A DNA stretch of 64,000 nt from Kappaphycus alvarezii (Eukaryota; Rhodophyta; Florideophyceae; Gigartinales; Solieriaceae): positions 186,001-250,000 of the forward strand of contig NADL03000554.1 in NCBI GenBank assembly GCA_002205965.3, given 5' to 3'. A program made the position numbers and the translations under genes. This document shows positions 20,819-31,310 of the stretch, in pieces (positions within the stretch are counted from its first letter, which is position 1; every line of letters starts with the position of its first letter). The notes beneath the pieces were generated by a model, which was given only the letters and a program-made list of their open reading frames with translations, searched no databases and was not told where the DNA came from.

Positions 20819-22489
20819 ATGGATCTCAATGCTGCTCGTATAACGTTCACAGGGGGCAAGACTGAAGACGTTGAGGAGTTTCTTTACACATATGTCAACG
20901 TTGTGATGCGAGAGAAGGGCGATGAAGAGAAGGCCGCAAGTATCTTCGCCTATCTTCATGGTGACGCAAAGCACAAATATAAGTCCAAGTTTATCGACGG
21001 GTGGTCTCTTAACGGGAATGGGCGTAACTTCGGTGAGGTATGTGAGTGGCTTGTGAAAGAGTATGCTAAGGAGGTAGAACCAGATGAGATGATTCGTACC
21101 GCCATAGAGGCCCGGCTCAACTTCGACGATTTGTTAAGCTCATTGGTGTACTTGTGTGATCTTTATGAAAAGCTGGGTTCAACGCCCAAGCCAAGTACGG
21201 AATGCTGCGTAAGGCGGCTATGGGGATAGCGCTCTCCGAATTTCCTCCTCATCAAGGGCCCTCACACTTTGATGAACTGAAGGGTACCATAGTAGAATTT
21301 GTCAAAAATTCGGAGACGTTTCAGTCACTGAGTGAGGTACCGAGGGAAACCCGCACATCGATGTCTATCGTACATCCTGAAAAGAATTATCAAAGGCCGG
21401 CTACTAGTGCAGCGGCATTAGAATCTGTCAGGAGCGATGTCAAAAACTTGGAAGAAAGGTTGGAAACCCGATTCGATAATCGACTTGACATGATAACCTC
21501 GCAGTTGGAAAGCCTTACTCTTACCATTAAGAAGAACCAGTCTGGGGCCCCTAAGGCCGCAGAAGTCTGTTCTTACTGTCACAAGCCTGGACACTTTGCA
21601 AACAGGTGTCCTGATAATCCACATAGAAACACTCGTTGTGCAAAGTGCGGTCGATATGGGCATCATGAAAGTAACTGCTGGTCTAAAGACAACAGAAGAG
21701 CAAATTTATCGGAAGCAAGGAGTGAGTCAGGGACCAGAGGTGAAAATCTTACAAAATAGAAGGGATCAAAGGTTGACGGATGCCGGTAACGTATCCATCG
21801 CTGAAGAGATTAGTCAAGTCAATGTGACAAAAAGGGATGGGGAAGGGAACATTTTATCGAAGAAACCTAGGCTAGAGTATGGAATGCTGGAGCATATCCC
21901 AGCACCTGTACCTCCTCGAACCAAGAGGTCTGATCAAGTTGTTCCAGGAGTGGGAGTCACTCCGGCCAAGAAGACGAAAAAGAGTAAGAAAGTTAAGAGT
22001 ATCTCTAAGGACGTACTAGAGTATGTGAAGAGGTACAATTTGGTGGCTGAGCTTGCATCGGCCCCAACTGGGATAACGTTTGGTCAACTTTTGAGGGGCG
22101 ACGCAGAGGATGCGAGAAAAGAACTCAAAAAAATTATCAGGTCTAATAAGTCCGCTAAGGGTAAGAAACTGTTTCTTCAATCGGCCTCGACAGCACCAAG
22201 ACGTCTTAAGCTGGTACCAGTCAAAGTATTGGGTATGAAAACCCAAGCTCTCTTCGATTCGGGTGCTGTTCCAAACCTCATTTCAGAAACTTTGGTGACA
22301 GATCTAGGTCTCGAAATTACTCCAACGACTCGAAAAATAACTGTAGCGGATGGAACCGTCTCAAAATGCATGGGCACTGTTGACAAGGTTTCCGTGTTCT
22401 TTGGGGACTCTAAAGTTGATGTAGACTTTCTTGTCATGCCGGATCTCCCTTTCGATGCAATCATTGGCTGCCCACAATGGAAAGACTAG
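20819..22489 (+). pseudogene. gag: Ty3-A gag and protease, frameshifted
   Basis: Gag opens at ATG 20819 (MDLNAARITFTGGKTEDVEE) and continues through a capsid-like helical region. A frame change near 21180 leads to 21202-21759. There a nucleocapsid part has two CCHC knuckles (CSYCHKPGHFANRC near 21568 and CAKCGRYGHHESNC near 21640). A further shift near 21740 leads to a Lys-rich linker and the aspartic protease, with LFDSGAVPNLIS (DSG catalytic) near 22252 and FDAIIGCP near 22453. Gag packages the RNA and protease matures Gag-Pol. A matching region is at 56706-58384. Near-identity starts only after about 21100; before that the two differ by many substitutions. Confidence 0.85.
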
Positions 22490-22769
22490 GACATGCATTG
22501 ACTTGGGCAACCAAATGGTTTCAGTTAATATTGACGGCAGAACCGTGAAGATGCCCCTGGATTTCGACAAAAGCACGCATCCTGAAGATTTAAAAGAAAC
22601 GGACAGTGAAGATTTCACTTCTAGCTATGACAGCGAAGATTCGGAACCAACTAACACTTTCGGAAGTGGAAAAGGGTACCCTCGGGGGTAATGAACATGG
22701 CATGGGACGATTATGATTCGGGTTTGAAACAGATGACGACTGGAATTCTAGGATAAGTTTGAAACCCGA

Positions 22770-25700
22770 ATGTGTTTTTTTTGCGATGATATCGAATCAA
22801 AGGACAGAATTCGGAGCATGAAAGAAGATTACCTTTGCAAAGAAAATAAGAATACGTCGAATTCCATATATGAAGATGTGAGCACGACGGAAGAGGTCCT
22901 TCAAAATATTGAGGTTGAGGATCAAGAAGAAAAAGGGCGCCAAATGGCAGAAATCCAAGGAAAAGTGCAGCACCTTCCCGCCCCCGCCTCACTGAAAATA
23001 TCCGACATGTTAACATCTTCCGAAGTAATTGCATGGAGCGTTTCAGATTTAAGACAAGCAAGTGTACCGGTTACTCACTCGTTCGAACTTACCGACACTC
23101 AACCGATTTACCACAAGCCTAGACGTCAACCGCCAAAATATGACCAATTTATCTCAGAAAATGTTACAAGTATGCTGAAAAATGATATTATTCGACCAGT
23201 TTCATCCCCATGGTCGTTTCCAGTTGTGGTCGCACCAAAGAAGGATGGAAAGCTGCGTTTTTGCGTCGATTACCGACAACTGAACCAGAGAATGATACCC
23301 GATCGATTTCCGATTCCGAACATGGAGGAGATCCTCGAGGACCTGAAGGACGGGAGATATTTCACCTCAATTGACCTTTACACTGGCTATTGGCAGATTC
23401 CATTGGATGAAAAATGTAAGGAAAAAACAACCTTTACCAGCAAAGCCGGTACGTTCAGGTTCGAAGTGATGCCTTTTGGTCTCATGAATGCACCAGCTAC
23501 ATTCCAAAGAATGATGAACGAGGTTTTGAAAGGACTTCCATTCGCAAGAGTCTATATCGATGATGTCGTCATATTCTCAGAAACATTGGATCAGCACATC
23601 TCGCACGTCAAGACAGTTGTGGAGAGGATATCGGAGTATAGCTTGAAAATTAAGTTGAGCAAATGCTTCTTTGCGAAAACTTCTATCCAATTACTCGGTC
23701 ATATCGTCGACCAAGAGGGAATTAGAGTGGATCCAGAGAAAACGAAAAAAATAAAGTTGGCACCAAGGCCCGCTTCAAAGACGGAGGTCCGAAGCTTCTT
23801 AGGACTGGCCTCATATTACAGAAGATTTATCAAAGATTTCGCCAAGACTGCAGCACCGTTACATGCCAGCACTACGAAGAACGGAAAATTTTACTGGAAC
23901 AAGGAAATGGAAACTGCATTTCAGGAGCTTAAAGATAAGCTATGTGTCCCCCCAGTTCTCATGTACCCAGATTTCAAGAGACCATTCGTTGTGGAGACAG
24001 ATGCCTCAGAACGGTCTTTGGGTGCCGTTTTGTCCCAAAAAGATGAAAACGGAAGACTACACCCTGTTCAATTCGCAAGCCGAACTCTGAATGATGCGGA
24101 AAAGAGATACTCAGTCTGCGAGAAAGAAGCGCTAGCTGTCGTCTTCGCGCTGAAAAAGTTTCGCGTATACCTTTTATCACTCGAGAAATTTGTCTTGATA
24201 ACTGATCACCAGGCACTTAAAACAGCATTCCAAAAGAAGGATGTACATCACCGCTTGGCCCGATGGCTCGACATTTTCGCAGAATATCGGTTTGAAATTG
24301 TGTATAGACCCGGACGCAATAATCAGCCTGCCGATTACCTATCCCGCTTGAGGGACGCACTGATTCCAAATGAAAAAGCTTCGGAGGACATCGTCGGAGT
24401 CGCCGAGTTGCAGTTGCCGAACGATAACGAGTACGAAGCTAATATTCACGGACTGATCAAATTCCTCGATGGACTAGAAATGAGAAAGGTTGATCTTGAA
24501 CACCGAAATTGGGTACGCAGGAATCAAAAGGCTTTTACATTGTGGAATGGGAAACTCTTCCGGCACACTAAAGCCGGTCCCCGACTAGTGGCCCCTTTGA
24601 AAGAAAGAATGAAGATCTTGAGGACTTTCCATGATGAGCTAGGGCATTGGGATCTCGAAACAACCAAAAAATTCGTAACTGAGAGATTCTGGTGGCCCGG
24701 TATCCATAAGGACGTCTATAATTTCGTGAAAAGCTGCGACAACTGCCAAAAATTCACTCCAATACGGAAGTATAAGACAACTCTAAGTTTTCCAGTTTCC
24801 GGTCTCTTTGAAACCTTCTCAATTGACTTCGCGGGCCCGTTCAAGGAAACTTCTTCCGGAAACAAATATCTCCTTATAGGGGTGGAACATCTTACTGGAT
24901 GGCCAATAGCAGTTGCATCGAGGAGGCAAATGCTGAGGTGGTACTGAGATTCATCGAAAAAGAAATAATTGAACCGTTTGGTCTTCCAAAAAGGATCATC
25001 TCGGATAACGCCCTTTGTTTTACTGCAACTTCACTGCTTCGTTTTTTGGAAGAGAAAGGGATTCAGCTGAAGACCGTTCTCGCATACGCTCCTATGTCCA
25101 ACGGGAAAGCGGAGAGGATGGTTGGAACCATCAAACGAGCAATATCGAAAACTATGTTGGAGAATGAAATCCAGTGGGAAGATGCCTTACCAAAAGTGTT
25201 ATACGGCTACCGTCGAAGAAGAGGAAGAAATGGACGCTCACCATTCGAGCTAATGTACGGAAGGGCTCCTAGAATGTTACAGAGAGACATGGAAACAAAT
25301 ATTATCGATGAAGAGAGTAGGGAAGTTGAACTACTGGCCACCGAAGGCTGGAGATCACACCGCGCGCTAACACAGACAAGAAATAAGGATGCAGAACCTG
25401 CAGTCAGAACCTTTTCAGTTGGCTCTAAAGTACTTGTAGTACATGGAAAAGCAATGCAGCAGGCTGTGAAGTGGCCGGCCTTCCAAACCAAGTACTCGAA
25501 CCCTTGCATCGTCACGGAGGAAAGACACCCGCACTATCAGCTCTGTTCAAGCTCAGGGAAGAGATCAAGGAGGGCCATCCATGCACGTCGTCTGGTCCCT
25601 TACCATCAGAGGCCTGAAGAATTCCTTCTCACACAGGACTATGCGCAACCACGGGGCATACTCATCTTTAACTATAGAATGATTCCTATGGGAGGAAAAA

Positions 25701-26146
25701 GGGCCTGGGAATGGATCATCTCGGTTACGCGGGACTACTACGAACTCCACGTAATCATCCATTTCTACATTAATATATGCCTATGTTTTCGTACGTTGAA
25801 CGGACCATTGCTACCTGAAGAAGATTTCCGACTATTAATAAGAGTTCTATTTTCATTCCAAAACGGAAGGTTCACGGAAGCAGGTCCAGAGTTTGTGGAG
25901 GTAATATATCATTACTCTATAGGAAGATATGGAATGGTAGCTGCTGGAGACTTGTCGCAAACGTATCTGAATATTATCCGTCCAATTTACGTATTTCTCA
26001 AGAACAACCAAGACGTGCGACTGAGAGGTTACGCCTTACCCCCGGATATGGAATACAGCTGGTCCCGTATCCTCTATGGGAACCTTACGTTTCTCCGCCA
26101 CAAATTGGGAACGTTGGAGGCGGCGAGGATCCTCCTGAAGCAGTGA
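22770..26146 (+). pseudogene. pol: Ty3-A pol: reverse transcriptase, RNase H, integrase
   Basis: Frame 22770-24947 carries an acidic linker, then the RT: LRFCVDYRQLN, TSIDLYTGYWQIPL, FEVMPFGLMNAPATFQ and the catalytic YIDDVVIF near 23554. RNase H follows with ETDASERSLGAVL (near 23995), CEKEALAVV and TDHQALKTAF. Integrase begins with the HHCC zinc-binding part (HDELGHW near 24630, CDNCQ near 24740). A frame change near 24915 moves to 24899-26146, which has the second and third catalytic residues: IISDNALCF near 24999 and MSNGKAERMV near 25096; the first Asp is in SIDFAGPF near 24822. A chromodomain is not evident. No stop separates the integrase C-terminus from ORF3. Confidence 0.92.
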
Positions 26147-26772
26147 TGATGACCAGAGGAGGACCTTCAGGAGACAACAACCCGCCCAGAAGAGGTTCCG
26201 GTCGTCCCCCGAGAGGACCTCGTGCAGGTCCCAGTACGTCAGGAGCTGGTCGCGGCCATTCATCGGGACCGTCCACCACAACTTCATCTCTAGCTCTCCT
26301 TCACAACCATGCACAGCATACAGTCGGAAGAAGAAGATTATCTTTTTGGCTGCGCAATATCTCCGAGGATGCGAACGATGCGCAGGTCATTTCTTATTTC
26401 ATGATAAGCATCTGTTTATGTTTTAGGGCGCTACATGGACCGCACTTATCTTACGAAGATTCGTTCTTGATGATGCGCGTCTTCTTTTCTTATCGCATCC
26501 ATTCCTCCGGCATCTTCCAGAAGAGTTTGCATATCACATATTTTTTCACTCTTGGAAGATTCGGAAGAGTCACGGAAGAAGAATGTATTCAACCCCACCT
26601 CGATGTTATCAAACCAATATATGAGGCTATGCTACAAAGTGAGGTACCAGTAATGCGAACCTACTTTTTAGAGCATCATATTGGTAATCAGTTGCATCCG
26701 TACCCGTTTGAGAGACCATACATTTTATCAATAAGACAGCGAACACTAACGGAAGCAGAAGAAGAGCAGTGA
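25678..26772 (+). pseudogene. Ty3-A ORF3: protein with a duplicated unknown domain
   Basis: Begins MIPMGGKRAWEW, in frame with the end of integrase, so it is either a Pol extension or a separate ORF. Domain A (about 25740-26080) and domain B (about 26330-26720) align with each other: ICLCFR-L-GP-L then ED, RV-FS, PEF, YH, GR-G-V, Q-L--I-PIY and PYP. A Gly/Pro/Ser/Arg-rich linker joins them. No signal peptide, membrane segment or fusion motif is seen, which argues against an envelope protein, the usual content of this position. A frame change near 26050 separates the two halves here; Ty3-C has the intact junction. All three copies in the window keep both domains. Function unknown. Confidence 0.75.
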
Positions 26773-26789
26773 CGAGTCGGGACGTTCGT

Positions 26790-26804
26790 CTTGAGCGGAG
26801 GGCG
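26790..26804 (+). promoter_or_regulatory. Polypurine tract of Ty3-A
   Basis: CTTGAGCGGAGGGCG lies immediately before the 3' LTR. The equivalent GAGCGAGAGGGCG and GAGCGGGAGGGCG precede the other two 3' LTRs. It would prime plus-strand synthesis. Confidence 0.55.
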
Positions 26805-27521
26805 TGATGTGCGCAAATTCGCACACAAAAAATCTAGATGAGGACCATGATTGTATACAGTATCGGAATTGGGAAGATATTTTTACAGTTTTTGAATTTG
26901 CAAGATATTTTTAATTTGGGTGAGTGTGGCAAATTCATCGGTTGATTTTTTCATTTTAGGACACGCTGTCATAGTAGATGTCAGTACAGTTCCAGGTTGT
27001 GGGTGATACTACAAGTAGCTCTGAAAGGTCTATATAATGGCCACATCAATTCCCACCCCTGGCCGATGGGTGGCTGGCATGGGTATGGCACCTAGATATT
27101 TACCTTGAGGAAATATCTTCTAATAGTCTCTCTGGTTCACACGATTACCGTGAATAATTTTATGGTTATTAGTATGTTTGTTTGAGACTTTTGGGGTAGC
27201 CAAAAGTCTATATAAGCCGAGTAAACTGCTTCCTTTAGTGGAGGTGAAGCAAGTTGGCAGACAACTTCAAGCCAAGTCCCGAGTAGTAGGAAGTTGAGAG
27301 TCAACTTCAGACCCAAGAAAACTTTTTCTTACGCTAGTCGCAGAGCGTCGGTGGTAGACCCTGCCCCTTTTATACTTGCTTGTAGCTTTCTCAACTCTCT
27401 TCTATATACACTCCCTTTTGTTCGTTCAACAATACCACGGTAGCACTTTTGTCGCTCGCAACACCTCCTTCTCAGGTAATCGGTTCTGAGGATCTCTTCC
27501 CCCGCCGATTTACCGCTATCA
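26805..27521 (+). mobile_element. Ty3-A 3' LTR, 717 bp, short-U3 type
   Basis: TGATGTGCGC to TTTACCGCTATCA. In place of the acidic-protein ORF it has about 150 bp with an extra TATA-like TATATAATGG (27031). The usual TATATAAG is at 27209. It closely matches the Ty3-C 3' LTR (62685-63407). Confidence 0.88.
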
Positions 27522-28835
27522 AATGCCTCTAAGAATCCAGCCTGTCCAAATGAGGATGGGGCTCGTAAAAGTTCAGCCAGATGGGATGGTGTAAGGGCAG
27601 GACCGACATCGGAAAATCCAGGTTTGGAACCTCTGACATCTCTAAGGACGCCCTCTTCAGTGAAGTTGCGGAACGGTTTGTTGGTTTGTCCCGGAATATC
27701 CTTCGCTCCGTTTGGAGGCGGTGTCTGCGAATGTTTGTCGAGCTGGATGACGCCAGGGGTTGGTGGAGGACGACTAGCTAACCTACAGCTCGGGCAGCCT
27801 TGCCAAATGCCCCGTCCATGGCCAGTCTTGTGGCCCGTATGATGTTCAACTGTTGCTGGTCGCTGGCAGTTGAGGCTGGCTAGAATCAGTAGACCGTTGG
27901 GTGGCTGCTTCCGCACAGTTCTTGGAACTGCCATTGGTTTCATAGTGCTATATGCCCTCTCATTTTGTCTGTAAGAGACTTTTGTGGGTTCTCGGATGGG
28001 TCGTAGTCGGAGTGGGACAGGAGAGTGTCGCGAGCATGACAGCGGGGACAGGAATAGTTTGGTGAAAGCGTGCGAAGCGCCCGGACCTCAAACTTGGCAA
28101 GCATGGACAGCGTCGTTCATAACCTGTGCAAATGTTTCGGACAAGCAGACGCGAAACTTAGTGGGTATATGCGCCATGATGGGGGTGTAAGTAGTGCAAA
28201 TTTGTGCCATCGAGGGTAGCGCCTGAACGGGGAGTTCCGGGGGTTGGGGGTATCCGACTGAATTCCAAGGCTATGCGGGGATTCAGGGTTGGTGCCGGTG
28301 GAGCGGGACGTCTTGGAGTTGGACAGCTGCGGCTGTATGTTCCTCGGAAGTCATCGGGGGAAGATCCGGGCGCGGCGCACTAGGCGTGGTGTGCTGTTGT
28401 GGCACTACCTGCAAGAATTGGGTCTCGTGGAGATCTTTGTAGAGTATGGGTGCTGCATGCACTGAACATTTGGGGCACCGGGAGTAGCAATACGTGTAGA
28501 GACCGGTATACATCGGACCCAAAACCTTGGAGCGGACGTATTGGTTGTGGCAGCCGCAGTATCAGTAGCCGATTTTCGCTAGTCCCCCATTTGGAGTCGC
28601 GTATTCGTGGCGCTTTGGCTTCCCGAGATTTGAGTTTTCGGCGTGGGCGGGGCGTGGATGAGGCAGAAGCTGTGCCACTGGTCGGACCCTTGGTTTTTGC
28701 TGCGGGTAGACGGGACAGCTCCCGGAGAGGGGTAGCGGCCTTCTCGACTCCGGGCCTGCTATGGGGCGGAAGGAGAACCATTTGGAGCCGTCCTCGTGGG
28801 CTGAGATGTGTTCTACTAGGTTAGCAGAAACTGAT
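27522..28835 (-). pseudogene. NLR-4 non-LTR element, 5' portion
   Basis: Minus-strand continuation of 19279-18460. From its upstream end: KWFSFRPIAGPESRRPLP near 28790, CHNQYVRSKVLGP and YSRCPKCSVHAAP (a Cys/His finger, 28440-28560), a long Pro-rich linker, a second Cys/His set (HHTGHKTGHGRGIWQGCPSC near 27790), and EEGVLRDVRGSKPGFSDVG running to GQAGFLEAF at the insertion point. The same order is seen in NLR-3 (33154-34520). It is an ORF-like region with frame changes. The N-terminal fingers would bind nucleic acid in an active element. Confidence 0.7.
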
Positions 28836-28935
28836 TTTTCGCAATTACAAGCTGCGGTCATAGTGACAGCATGTACCACCCCGCTGGACGTTTTAAAACA
28901 GCGCATCCAAGCGGTTAGGTCCTATTACCAAACTT
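28790..28935 (+). pseudogene. Fragment resembling a mitochondrial carrier protein
   Basis: The plus frame reads QLQAAVIVTACTTPLDVLKQ RIQ. PLDVLK fits the P-x-D-x-x-K signature of mitochondrial carriers, and the hydrophobic, Thr-rich approach is typical of the helix before it. Only about 45 codons fit. The rest of the roughly 300-residue carrier is absent within reach. It overlaps the outer edge of NLR-4. It could be a captured exon, a broken host gene or chance. Confidence 0.35.
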
Positions 28936-29411
28936 ATTATAGTACTGCATGCCAACCCTCGGGACCGCGGTCCTGTACGCAATTATGCACCTCAGACCTC
29001 CCATTTTCAACGCTGTAATTGTCACTAGGGTCATTCTCTTAGAAAGTGACCGTTTTGGAATTTGAGCTCGCACGAGATCCTTAGGGTACCGATCGGCGCT
29101 TCGTTATTGCGATTTTCGAATCGAAGATGATGGAAGAGCGGAACAAGTTTTGCTTTCCACGCCGACTACCGAGGAGAAAGTAGCAGCTTGTCACCAGGCG
29201 TGGCGTAGAAGTTGGTGGGAACCCGGCGAGTCAGTGGTAAAGGTGATTCGTGATATGTAATTAACTCACTTCGCATATTCCAACATCAGACACCGAGATC
29301 AGACACCTGTCTGATGTCGCCGACGCAGCACGGAGTTATCTGTCAGCTAAAGTGTTTTAATCAGACAAGCCGATGCGCTATCCGCACTGGGCCCTGTGGC
29401 CGTACAAGTAG
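28936..29411. other. No gene seen
   Basis: A small inverted word pair around GACACCGAGATCAGACACC at 29289-29310 is the only structure noted. No coding or repeat match. Confidence 0.35.
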
Positions 29412-29750
29412 TCATCGGAGTATGGATTCGCAGGGAGAATGGTAGAATGTCAGTAGTAAACAGTATCTGTGCGTACAGTATCGTGATCGAGAGAGGAGGA
29501 GAGACTTTATTGGACTAGATAAGAGCGAGATGGCAGACCGAGGGATCTCTTCCAAGTGGCGGTCCTGGGAAAGGGTAAGCAGGTCGGAGATAAGTCCAAA
29601 AGAATCAATTACAGATGCTGCGTATGCAGCCTCGGTAATGTCTGAAGTTTGCAGGAGACCTAGACCGCCCATTGAGAAGGGGAGAGAGGCTTGGAGCCAG
29701 GCTCGCTCTGGACAGGGCAGCTGCAATTGGTGGAACGCTTCCCTCTGCTT
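29412..29750 (-). pseudogene. NLR-2, inverted 5' segment
   Basis: The minus strand reads RAWLQASLPFSMGGLGLLQT then ITEAAYAASVIDSFGLI, matching the MGGLGLP region of NLR-1 that lies just C-terminal of the RT. It is directly followed, in the opposite orientation, by the C-terminal half of the same kind of element at 29751-30704. Confidence 0.7.
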
Positions 29751-30704
29751 CTGATCGAAGCTAGCGGCGAGAACCGCAGATTGAGTGGAGCCACCCGCAG
29801 CTGTCTTCGTCGCTTACAGCTACGGCTCTTTTCGAGCGTTGTTCATCGCCGGTCCCCGGCGAAAGGCTCCAGTCTGCGATCATGAACTCATGCTATCGAA
29901 GTCCGATAGCTTGTTCTCGTCCGCGGCAGCCCACGACCGAGCACGGCTCCTCTCCTTGCGCACATCCTCCGCATCGACTGTTTTCTCTTCGCTTCCTCAC
30001 CCCCACCGCGGTACGTACATGTCCTCTTCCGCCTGGAAAGTCGCTCTGGCTCTACGTCTCGGCATCGCGCTATTCCCTGGATCTACTCGCTGGCCAATCT
30101 GCTCCCGCCGCTCGGCCGACATCACACCCGCCTTCGATCGAAGTGGTCAACACGCGTTGACCTGCAAATACGGAGACGGAACGACTCGTCGTCATGAAAT
30201 CCTCCGCATCGTTCTTGCCCGCTATTGCAAGGAAGTTGGGACCGTCGCCCTCGTCGAACATCCGCTCCTCCACCTGGTTCCCGACTCATCTGGGCATTCG
30301 GAGTCCCCCGTGCTACGAATGGACATTTACATACCCGCTGCATACGGGCTTCACAGTACCGATATAGCCGTCGACGTTACTGTTGCCCACCCCTCCGCAC
30401 GCCGCCACATTTCGCCAAGTACGGTTACTGCCGGCGCCGCCGCGACACTCGCAGAGCGCGAGAAACATCGTCATTACGGCACTTACTGTAACCGAAACGA
30501 TATCCTCCTCTCCCCCGTCGGATTGATATCTATGGCGCCTTGGGCGACGACGGTAAGGCTTTTTTCCGCCGCCTTGCTTCCTTCGCTGCTTCCCGTCGCG
30601 GTTCCTCCCCTCAACAGGAGCTCCGCGACTTCGTTACCCGTTTTGCATTTAGTCTCCAAATAATGCAGGCGCGACAAGTTTCTACCCGCCGCCCGCATCC
30701 GTAG
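29751..30704 (+). pseudogene. NLR-2, C-terminal part with restriction-like endonuclease
   Basis: The plus frame has AWKVALALRLGIALFPG, HALTCKYGDGTTRRHE (Cys/His then RRH) near 30150, then RMDIYIPAAYG and IAVDVTVAHPS near 30315-30390. These are the endonuclease signature RRH...D...DVTV, as in NLR-1. A frame change near 30520 leads to the true C-terminus LRDFVTRFAFSLQIM, stopping at 30702-30704. The enzyme would nick the target for reverse transcription. The RT domain itself is absent; the adjacent inverted piece explains the truncation. Confidence 0.75.
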
Positions 30705-30775
30705 TTAATTTATGAATACCCTCCGCACGCCTCTGTGCGACATTGTACGACAAATAAAGATCTACCACCACCATT
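30705..30775 (+). repeat. NLR-2 3' UTR and end
   Basis: Short 3' untranslated stretch with AATAAAGATCTACCACCACC at its end, including an AATAAA polyadenylation word. The same sequence occurs inverted at 32967-33153. Confidence 0.6.
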
Positions 30776-31225
30776 GGACTATTGCGAAGCATGTGAGCAA
30801 TACAATATGAAGAAACATCACGATGTAACTTCGGGCAATCATGGGTTTCTAGTGATTGAGAGAGAACCCAGATTCATTGCCGAAACATAGCTCTTCCTTT
30901 GTTCCTGGAAAGGTATTTCCACATATCCATCTTTATTTTCAAGATCTCAACATGCTTTTATGTTTTGATATTAAGAAAAGTTTAGCATGACCTTGAGTTG
31001 CCCCTAGGAACTGAATTTCTGAACTGACCCAGAATTGCCCAAGATATAGTCTGCTTCTGCTCTTCTCTGATCTGAAAGCATTCCCCATCGGTGTGCAAGG
31101 CAGCCCCCGTTGCACGCATTTCTTATTTATCAATTTTTTCCATATAGATTCTAACGCTGTTGTTGGCGGTGAATTTATGACAAATTTGGTTTACACAAGA
31201 AAATTAAATGTCCTTTACCTTTGTA

Positions 31226-31310
31226 TATAGGTCCTGCCAATGGTTTCAGTACAAGTACAAAGGACTCCCAACCTTTCCATTACTCACAGTAAACCAACTC
31301 AATTTACCCC
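31226..31310 (-). mobile_element. 85-bp insertion at the 3' end of RING gene A
   Basis: Flanked by CTTTGTA at 31219-31225 and 31311-31317. Copy B has the empty site, a single CTTTGTA near 37029. The insert runs from TATAGGTCCTGCC to CAATTTACCCC. Its end supplies a new final glycine codon and the stop codon for the RING gene. A second copy of the insert is at 36664-36748. Confidence 0.8.

Larger units (their letters stand above)
19280..27521 (+). mobile_element. Ty3-A: complete Ty3/gypsy-type LTR retrotransposon
   Basis: The element runs from TGTAATAC at 19280 to CTATCA at 27521 and is flanked by AATGC (19274-19278 and 27522-27526), one extra G lying before the 5' TG. Order: 5' LTR, primer-binding site, gag, protease, RT, RNase H, integrase, ORF3, polypurine tract, 3' LTR. 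Integrase after RT is the Ty3/gypsy order. It sits inside NLR-4. The two LTRs share R-U5 but have unlike U3 regions. Several frame changes mean it cannot be expressed as read. Confidence 0.9.

Noticed and set aside
24899..26146. A chromodomain at the integrase C-terminus (chromovirus)
   Set aside because: The sequence after the integrase core has no aromatic-cage pattern of chromodomains and runs straight into ORF3.
25678..26772. ORF3 as an envelope protein
   Set aside because: The position fits env, but there is no signal peptide, transmembrane helix, glycosylated ectodomain pattern or cleavage site; the duplicated-domain structure explains the sequence better.
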